Shown: positions 7,237-12,314 of the stretch, piece by piece
Layout: each line of letters opens with the position of its first letter
Position numbering within the stretch: the stretch's first letter is position 1
Origin: Syntrophorhabdaceae bacterium PtaU1.Bin034
GTDB taxonomy: Bacteria > Desulfobacterota_G > Syntrophorhabdia > Syntrophorhabdales > WCHB1-27
DNA length: 12,314 nt
Assembly: GCA_002067405.1 (NCBI GenBank)
Contig: MVRP01000120.1
Coordinates: forward strand, 1-12,314
Direction: 5' to 3'
Notes under the pieces: generated by a model
Told to the model about the DNA's origin: nothing
The model's database searches: none
What the model saw: only the letters and a program-made list of their open reading frames with translations
Made by a program: the position numbers and the translations under genes

Positions 7237-8296
7237 AGAGCGGCACTCCGTGGTGTTTCGTCTTACCATCTGGTACGCGGGGATCTTTGCGGCGTGCCTG
7301 CTTGCGACCCTTGCCGCTTTCTATTTCATCGTCCTTTACGGGAGCAGTCACGGCATCAGCCATCATGCCCTGTCAGAACTCAGGGAGGACTTCCGGGAAT
7401 ACTTTGGCGTTCCCCTCGCAATCGGTATAGCACTGTCGGGGGCCATAGGCTGGTTCATGGCGAAGCGTGCCCTGTCAGGGGTCGAAGAAATGACACGTGC
7501 CGCCGTCGATATATCGAATGGCGCACTCGACAGAAGGGTCCCGGTAACGGGGCGAAATGATGAGATAGATCGCCTCGCCCAGACCTTCAACGCAATGGTG
7601 GGGCACACCCAGGCGCTCATCGAACAAATGAGGGAAATCACGGAGAACATCGCCCATGATCTCAGAAGCCCGATCACGAGGATGCGGGGGCTCGCGGAAA
7701 TGGCCCTGGCTGGGAAGCGGACAGATGAGGAGATCGCCTCTACAGCCGGGCTCATCATTGAGGAATGCGACCGACTCCTTGACCTCATCAATACAACGCT
7801 TGACATTTCCGAGGCCGAGGCCGGGCTCGCAAAACTGAATAGGGAAAGGACAGACCTGGTTGAATTGATCGCCGACCTGCAAGAGCTTTTTCAGCCGTCT
7901 GCGGAGGAAAGACATATAGAACTGCAGACAAGCGTGTCTCGGCCAGTCTTTGTGCCCTGTGACCGCCGGAAAATGCAGCGCGTCTTTGCCAATCTTCTCG
8001 ATAACGCCCTCAAATACACGCCTGAGGGGGGACGCGTGACAGTGTTAATAACTGATACCGGACAGAATGCAACAGTTATCGTTGAGGATACAGGTACCGG
8101 CATACCGGAAGCAGACCTGCCCCACATTTTTGAGAGGTTCTTCAGGGGCGAGAGGAGCCGGTCCACGCCGGGAAGCGGGCTCGGTCTCAGCCTGGCACAA
8201 GCATTTGTCCTTATCCATGGAGGGACTATTACTGCCGCCAACACCCCCCGTGGAGGCTCACAGCTGATCGTAACCCTGCCGGGACGCACCTCTTAA
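7175..8296 (+). CDS. Sensor histidine kinase with a very small extracytoplasmic loop
   Basis: 373 residues. A first membrane helix (about 31-54) is followed by a loop of only about 24 residues (HGISHHALSELREDFREYFG), a second helix (79-95), a HAMP linker, and the dimerisation/phospho-acceptor domain with His161 in ENIAHDLRSPITRMRG. The ATPase domain has the N box NLLDNALKYTP, G1 VEDTGTGIP, F box IFERFFRG and G2 GSGLGLSLAQ. All catalytic boxes are intact. It is the cognate partner of the response regulator just upstream. The ATG at 7175, with CAGGGAT before it, would overlap that gene by 62 bases. GTG codons at 7250 and 7253 would instead start just after its stop and begin at VVFRLTIWYAG, so the start is uncertain. 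An ATG overlapping the regulator stop (7233) is in the wrong frame. The three loop histidines and acidic residues hint at metal, pH or cationic peptide sensing, without proof. Confidence 0.93.
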   Translation: MIKNLFTPSGEPATYLKKLYEERHSVVFRLTIWYAGIFAACLLATLAAFYFIVLYGSSHGISHHALSELREDFREYFGVPLAIGIALSGAIGWFMAKRALSGVEEMTRAAVDISNGALDRRVPVTGRNDEIDRLAQTFNAMVGHTQALIEQMREITENIAHDLRSPITRMRGLAEMALAGKRTDEEIASTAGLIIEECDRLLDLINTTLDISEAEAGLAKLNRERTDLVELIADLQELFQPSAEERHIELQTSVSRPVFVPCDRRKMQRVFANLLDNALKYTPEGGRVTVLITDTGQNATVIVEDTGTGIPEADLPHIFERFFRGERSRSTPGSGLGLSLAQAFVLIHGGTITAANTPRGGSQLIVTLPGRTS

Positions 8297-8407
8297 CAGT
8301 TTGAAACCCACCAACATTACCAAAAGATAATGCGGCGGTCAAAGACCGGTAATCGACACGAGGATATACTGTGGCCGGACAATAAAAAATCATCACAGGA
8401 GCCATGC

Positions 8408-10126
8408 GTGTTAACAGACAGCCGCCGCAGAAAAAGGGTCATTTACCTGCTCATTATCCTGGCGTGTTCGTACATTTTCCTTTTCCATAACCTCGGTACT
8501 TACTCCCTCAAGGAGCCCGATGAGGGAAGATATGCAGAGATCCCTCGCGAAATGGTGGAGCAGGGCGATTACGTCGTTCCCCACCTCAACTACGTCCGCT
8601 ATTTCGAGAAACCGCCGCTTCTCTACTGGGTTGAGGCCCTTTCCTACAAGGTCTTAGGCGTGAGTGAGTGGTCTTTCAGGTTCCCCAATGCGCTGGCCGC
8701 CCTCCTGTGTGTGCTCATCATGTATCTATTTGCGTCGCGCTGGTTTGGCGATGAGGTTGGCCTTCTCTCCTCCCTCATGCTGTTGACTTCGTTCGGTTTC
8801 TTCGCTATCTCACATGTGGTAACCATCGACATGCTGTTCTCATTTCTCCTCTTCGGCTCGTTGCTGTGTTTCTACCAATACTACCGGGAGAAGAGACCAC
8901 TGTTCCTTTATCTGTTCTTTGCCGCTCTTGCCCTTGCGGTTCTGGCCAAGGGACCGGTAGCTCTCATCCTTATGTTTGTTACCATTGTCCTTTTCCTCTG
9001 GTCTGAAAAGAAAATGCTTTTCCTGAAGGACATGCTCTCAGTGAAGGCCCTGCTGCTCTTTTGCTTGATAGTCGTGCCCTGGTTCGTCATTGTGTGTCTG
9101 AGAGAGAAAGAGTTTTTCCAGTTCTTTTTCGTGGATCAGCATATTCTGCGATTTCTTACGACCAGGCACAAGAGGTCGGGGCCTCTCTATTACTTTTTTC
9201 CGGTCCTGTTCGGCGGACTTTTCCCATGGTCGATATTCATCCCTCGGGCGGTTGCACGATTTTGGCGAACGAAGGAGATGCGGCTCTTTTTCATCTGGTC
9301 ACTCGTTGTCTTTGTTTTCTTCAGTCTGTCAGGCTCAAAACTGCCGCCTTACATTCTTCCGATATTTCCGGCGGTGTCGGTCATTGTCGCCTATCTTTTT
9401 GAGCGGCAATGGCATGACCGTGTCCGGCCGGGCCGTGAGATCATCGCCTACGTGGCCTTCTTCTCCTTTGTCGCTCTGGGAGGTTTCGCCTACTTGAGCG
9501 GTATACTTGACAGGTATCTGGCGGGTCTGCCTGAGGTAGCCTCCATATCCAGGGATATCCGCTGGCTGATTCTGTCCGTGACTGTCGCGTCCTTTGCGGC
9601 GCTTTCCGTAATGTTGTTTCGCAAAATGCGCACCTACAGGTCGCTTTTCTATCTTCTGGGGGCCTTCTCATTTGTCCTTTGCACTGGCGTTATGCTCCAC
9701 CCCAACGTCGTGGACAAATTCAATACCACAAAAGAACTCGCGCGGGAGATCATCACAATATCAGGCCCGGCCCCGATCGTCATCAACTATGGCTCATTCG
9801 ACGAAACCCTCCCCTTTTACCTGAAAAGAAGGACCTACATTGCGGAATATCTCGGCGAGTTGAAAATGGGGTCGAAATATCCAGATGCAAAAGACTATTT
9901 TCTTGATAAAGACAACTTCATACGCCTGTTCCGTTCAGACCAGCCGGTTCTCGTGGTCCTGAAAAAAAAGCGTCTTTCCCGGCTGAATGTGGCGGGCATT
10001 GAAGGCGGAACTTTTATCGCGCGTCATGACGGCAGGTATCTTATCGCCAACAAGACCGCGGCAATCTTGTCTTCTGGTACGGTAAATGGGCGAATCGGTT
10101 CCTTAATTCAAGAAGAGGGAAGGTAA
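8408..10126 (+). CDS. ArnT/PMT-like GT39 glycosyltransferase (second copy)
   Basis: 572 residues from the chosen start, polytopic, with a C-terminal soluble region. The catalytic-loop motif is KEPDEGRYAEIPREM (Asp38, Glu39), then VVPHLNYVRYFEKPPLLYW. Later landmarks are TIDMLFSF, LAKGPVAL, the HKRSGPLYYF segment with FPW, and SGSKLPPYILPIFP, closely following the ArnT pattern. It is nearer to canonical ArnT motifs than the first copy (EKPP against EQPP; SKLPPY against TKRALY). The function is probably transfer of a sugar such as aminoarabinose or a hexose from undecaprenyl phosphate to lipid A or another periplasmic acceptor. The frame opens at an ATG at 8330, but GTG 8408 has AGGAG six bases upstream and removes a polar 26-residue leader, so GTG is preferred. 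Last gene of the plus-strand unit, 111 bases after the kinase (33 with the longer start). Confidence 0.9.
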   Translation: MLTDSRRRKRVIYLLIILACSYIFLFHNLGTYSLKEPDEGRYAEIPREMVEQGDYVVPHLNYVRYFEKPPLLYWVEALSYKVLGVSEWSFRFPNALAALLCVLIMYLFASRWFGDEVGLLSSLMLLTSFGFFAISHVVTIDMLFSFLLFGSLLCFYQYYREKRPLFLYLFFAALALAVLAKGPVALILMFVTIVLFLWSEKKMLFLKDMLSVKALLLFCLIVVPWFVIVCLREKEFFQFFFVDQHILRFLTTRHKRSGPLYYFFPVLFGGLFPWSIFIPRAVARFWRTKEMRLFFIWSLVVFVFFSLSGSKLPPYILPIFPAVSVIVAYLFERQWHDRVRPGREIIAYVAFFSFVALGGFAYLSGILDRYLAGLPEVASISRDIRWLILSVTVASFAALSVMLFRKMRTYRSLFYLLGAFSFVLCTGVMLHPNVVDKFNTTKELAREIITISGPAPIVINYGSFDETLPFYLKRRTYIAEYLGELKMGSKYPDAKDYFLDKDNFIRLFRSDQPVLVVLKKKRLSRLNVAGIEGGTFIARHDGRYLIANKTAAILSSGTVNGRIGSLIQEEGR

Positions 10127-10182
10127 CAGAAAAGCACTTCGCTATTTGTTGAAAGCAACTTGCAATCGGTGCAGTATTGTTC

Positions 10183-11379
10183 TTAAGTATTTTCCGCGAT
10201 GCTTTCCCTTAACAGACCGAAGGTAACCAGGGCGGCAAGGGCCATAACGGTCCCGAAGATGAACGGTGCGCCGGGGCTCACGTATCTCCAGAGGAAACCT
10301 GCGGCGAGGGAAGCGGGGAAAGCGGCGAGGCCGGTCAAGGTCTGGTAGACACCGTATGTAGTACCGGTGAATTCGCCCTTGGTGTGGAGCGAGATATATG
10401 CCTTCCCGATACCCTCCGTGAGTGCCATGTAAACCCCGTACAGGGGAAAGAGGACCCATAGGAAAACGGGCCTGTCAATAATGCCGAACAGGAAATATAT
10501 GAGCGCGAAGAGCGCGAAGCCCCACAGGAGAACCTTTTTCTGCCCGACCCTGTCGGAAATGATACCGGCCGGAAAAGAAAAAACAGCATAGACGATATTG
10601 AAAAGGGCATATGCAAGAATCGTGGTCCCCACTCCGAAACCAAGGCTGTGCGCCCTTAGTATGATAAAGGCATCAGAGCTGTTACCCAGGGCAAAAACGG
10701 TGCTCGCCAGAAGAAAGACCTTAAAACCCCGGCTAAGTTTTACGTCGCGCAGTCTCCACGACAGACACGTTCCGTTCCCGGCAGCTCTCTTGACATCCCT
10801 GACGAAGACCGCAAGGAGAACAACACCGGCCGCCGCCGGTATAAAGGCAAGATAGAAAATAAAACGGAGGTTGTTTCTAAAAGCCGTAAGGAGAAAAAAG
10901 GCCATGAGCGGCCCTATCACAGCCCCCAGGGTATCAAGGGCCCTGTGGAAGCCGAAGACCTTTCCCCTGTAGCCCTCCTGTGAGGCATCTGTAAGGAGAG
11001 CATCGCGTGCGGAGGTCCTGACGCCCTTGCCAAATCTGTCCAGAAACCTTCCACCCATAACAAAAATCCAGCCAGACGCCGCGGCAATGACGAGCTTCGA
11101 CAGGGCCGATAGCACATACCCTCCCGTCATGAAGGGCTTTCTCTTCCCCGACCGGTCGGAAAAGTACCCGGAAAAAATACGAAGGAGGTTGGCCGTGGAT
11201 TCGGCGATGCCCTCGATGAGGCCCACGATGGTCACTGGCGCGTTAAGGACGGCGACGAGAAAGATGGGCACCACCGGGTAGACCATCTCCGAAGAGATGT
11301 CGTTCAAAAAACTGACAAGACTGATGACTACTATGTTTCTGTTTATACCCCGGAATATCTTCGCCGTAAATGGCCCCAT
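10183..11379 (-). CDS. Major facilitator superfamily transporter
   Basis: 398 residues from the chosen ATG, with about twelve membrane helices. The MFS loop 2-3 motif appears as GYFSDRSGKRKP (about 72-82) and its second-half counterpart as GIISDRVGQKKV. The N-terminal half also carries SFLNDISSEMVYPVVPIFL and GGRFLDRFGKGVRTSARDALL, a signature shared by a bacterial MFS subgroup whose substrates are mostly unknown; drug or metabolite efflux is the usual guess. The frame can be extended to a TTG at 11397, but neither start has a good ribosome binding site; ATG 11379 places NRNIVVISLVSF a normal distance from the N-terminus. It converges on the second glycosyltransferase with 56 bases between stops. 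There is no obvious functional tie to its neighbours. Confidence 0.9.
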   Translation of the reverse strand: MGPFTAKIFRGINRNIVVISLVSFLNDISSEMVYPVVPIFLVAVLNAPVTIVGLIEGIAESTANLLRIFSGYFSDRSGKRKPFMTGGYVLSALSKLVIAAASGWIFVMGGRFLDRFGKGVRTSARDALLTDASQEGYRGKVFGFHRALDTLGAVIGPLMAFFLLTAFRNNLRFIFYLAFIPAAAGVVLLAVFVRDVKRAAGNGTCLSWRLRDVKLSRGFKVFLLASTVFALGNSSDAFIILRAHSLGFGVGTTILAYALFNIVYAVFSFPAGIISDRVGQKKVLLWGFALFALIYFLFGIIDRPVFLWVLFPLYGVYMALTEGIGKAYISLHTKGEFTGTTYGVYQTLTGLAAFPASLAAGFLWRYVSPGAPFIFGTVMALAALVTFGLLRESIAENT

Positions 11380-11498
11380 GGGGCTACTGTAAATCAAGAG
11401 CGCTGATAAATCAACACCACTTAAGTTTCCGTGACCCGCTCAGCCATGTCTGAACCTACCTTCTCTTCGGATAAAAGGACCGATGATTACCAGCTGAA

Positions 11499-11526
11499 AG
11501 TATAGATAGTCTGCGAGAAACCAAAA
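11499..11526 (-). promoter_or_regulatory. Candidate sigma-70-type promoter for the MFS gene
   Basis: Reading the minus strand, TTTTGG (11521-11526) is followed after 16 bases by TATACT (11499-11504), about 120 bases upstream of the MFS start codon. The -10 match is good, the -35 match weak. It lies in a 226-base gene-free gap between the small Cys/His protein gene and the MFS gene, where a separate promoter would be expected. Confidence 0.3.
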
Positions 11527-11574
11527 CTATTTAGTACAGGAAGGACTCCTCAACCACCGTTCACTCCAAAACGT

Positions 11575-11586
11575 AGCAAGCTTGCT
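11575..11586. repeat. Perfect 12-base palindrome
   Basis: AGCAAGCTTGCT reads the same on both strands with no loop, 19 bases past the stop of the small Cys/His protein gene. It is not followed by a T-run on the minus strand, so it is not a classical terminator. It could be a protein-binding site or chance. Confidence 0.35.
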
Positions 11587-11605
11587 GATGGTCATCGTAA
11601 ATCCA

Positions 11606-11836
11606 TCACCTGAAAAGACGTACAAATCGTTCCCTGAAGTACATTTTCCGTTCTTGGTCGGTATCACCCTCCGCGCCCCGGCACTTGAAGGCAACGTGAG
11701 CGTCCCATCCGAGGGGCCATTTCTTAAAAACCATACTATGACAACATGGACAGCGCACTCTCCTCTGGACCACTTCGAGCACTGTTAAGTCTTCGGCATT
11801 AATAATCACGCCATCTTTGTTGAACTTCTCAGGCAT
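11606..11836 (-). CDS. Small Cys/His protein, probable zinc-binding, function unknown
   Basis: 76 residues. The centre holds VRCPCCHSMVF, with cysteines at 29, 31 and 32 and His33, followed by WPLGWDAHVAFKC with His47 and Cys52. The arrangement C-x2-C...H-x4-C is what a compact zinc knuckle or ribbon would use. The C-terminus is strongly basic/aromatic (KMYFRERFVRLFR) and could contact nucleic acid. The frame can be extended to 12100, but that extension lies over the neighbouring gene in another frame. GGAGG stands eight bases before the ATG at 11836, which fixes the start. It follows the unknown partial gene by 53 bases on the same strand and may be co-transcribed. I recall similar short CPCC proteins in deltaproteobacteria but no assigned role. 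Confidence 0.7.
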   Translation of the reverse strand: MPEKFNKDGVIINAEDLTVLEVVQRRVRCPCCHSMVFKKWPLGWDAHVAFKCRGAEGDTDQERKMYFRERFVRLFR

Positions 11837-11889
11837 TGTCGTCTCCTCCATCTTTTCAAAGCGTGAACTGGACCAAATAAATCCTGATG

Positions 11890-12314
11890 TTACCACGTCG
11901 TCTGTTCCATCGTCGCGTATATCGGGCGCACGATGCTCGTCAGGACATACGCCTGGTGCGCCTTGACTGCCTCCTGGAACTTGAACCAGTGGCTTTCCCT
12001 GTAGTTGTCCTTCCATATCCACCGCGTCTCCGTCCCAGGCACCGTGTCCCCTCCGCCGGAGGTGTCCGCGGTCGTGAAGCCCACGGCATCCTTGAACCAT
12101 GCGTCCTTGTCGTACTTCATGAACTCCCCTCCAATAAGAGCCCTGTAGTTCCCGACGCGCTGCGTCTTGGTGCTCGTGCTGCCCCCTATGGCGGTGGCGA
12201 GGTCGACAAGCAGAGAGCTTCTCGCATCATCATCGACAGAGCGGCCCCGGTAGAGGTCAAAGAGACATCCCGCGGCATCGAGGAATCGTGGCTTGTTGTC
12301 AATGGAGGCATGGG
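11890..12314 (-). CDS. Unrecognised protein, C-terminal part (5' end outside window)
   Basis: The frame is open from the right edge to the TAA at 11890-11892, giving 141 complete codons before the stop. An ATG at 12120 exists, but reading continues upstream without a stop through FLDAAGCLFDLYRGRSVDDDARSSL written here only in part by its ends (FLDAAG and DDARSSL), so the window shows the tail of a larger gene. The visible sequence is soluble, with no membrane segment or signal. Features include a Gly/Thr-rich stretch (TADTSGGGDTVPGTETRW) and an aromatic-rich segment (WIWKDNYRESHWFKFQEA), then an ending VRPIYATMEQTTW. I do not recognise the family. Coding potential is supported by the long open frame and the small gene placed after it in the same direction with a proper ribosome binding site. 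Confidence 0.6.
   Translation of the reverse strand, partial: HASIDNKPRFLDAAGCLFDLYRGRSVDDDARSSLLVDLATAIGGSTSTKTQRVGNYRALIGGEFMKYDKDAWFKDAVGFTTADTSGGGDTVPGTETRWIWKDNYRESHWFKFQEAVKAHQAYVLTSIVRPIYATMEQTTW

Noticed and set aside
7233..7430. ATGA overlap at the response regulator stop as the kinase start
   Set aside because: That ATG is not in the kinase frame and leads to an arginine-rich 65-codon shadow frame.
10127..10182. GTTG-AAAG-CAAC stem between convergent genes as a terminator
   Set aside because: A four-pair stem without a T-run is not convincing.
11837..12100. Long N-terminal extension of the small Cys/His protein
   Set aside because: The extension is low-quality Gly/Arg-rich sequence lying over the unknown partial gene in another frame, and the internal ATG at 11836 has a strong ribosome binding site.
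1..12314. CRISPR array or insertion sequence
   Set aside because: No regularly spaced repeats, transposase gene or terminal inverted repeats are visible.

Overview
The window looks like chromosomal DNA of moderate GC content from a Gram-negative bacterium. A deltaproteobacterial (Desulfobacterota-type) anaerobe is my best guess. It rests on ArnT-like glycosyltransferases acting in the inner membrane/periplasm, a ModA/ModB-type oxyanion transporter and a small Xer-like recombinase of a style common in that group. The taxon is inferred from protein style, not from any marker gene; there are no rRNA or tRNA genes.

Layout. (1) 1-708, plus strand: the C-terminal end of a probable dynamin-family GTPase, cut by the left edge. 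(2) 738-3236, minus strand: a three-gene unit read as oxyanion-binding protein (ModA-like), ABC permease (ModB-like, ATGA overlap), then a TauE/SafE-family membrane exporter. No ATPase gene is present. A GTTAT/ATAAC inverted repeat resembling a ModE-type operator lies just upstream. (3) 3246-3687: a gene-free stretch. (4) 3688-4527, minus strand: a complete solitary tyrosine recombinase with all catalytic residues. (5) 4797-10126, plus strand: a compact four-gene unit of GT39 (ArnT/PMT-like) glycosyltransferase, OmpR-family response regulator, sensor histidine kinase and a second, divergent GT39 glycosyltransferase. (6) 10183-11379, minus strand: an MFS transporter. (7) 11606-11836, minus strand: a 76-residue protein with a Cys/His cluster suggesting zinc binding. 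(8) 11890-12314, minus strand: the C-terminal part of an unrecognised protein running off the right edge.

The most notable unit is the glycosyltransferase-regulator-kinase-glycosyltransferase operon. It suggests a sensor that controls envelope (lipid A or other glycolipid/glycoprotein) sugar modification, with two non-identical enzymes flanking their own putative regulator. The kinase has an unusually small extracytoplasmic loop containing three histidines and several acidic residues. The other points of interest are the ABC importer without ATPase paired with an exporter-type TauE protein, and the small Cys/His protein next to an unknown gene. Several starts were moved from the longest open frame to an internal codon with a much better ribosome binding site; each case is stated in its entry.
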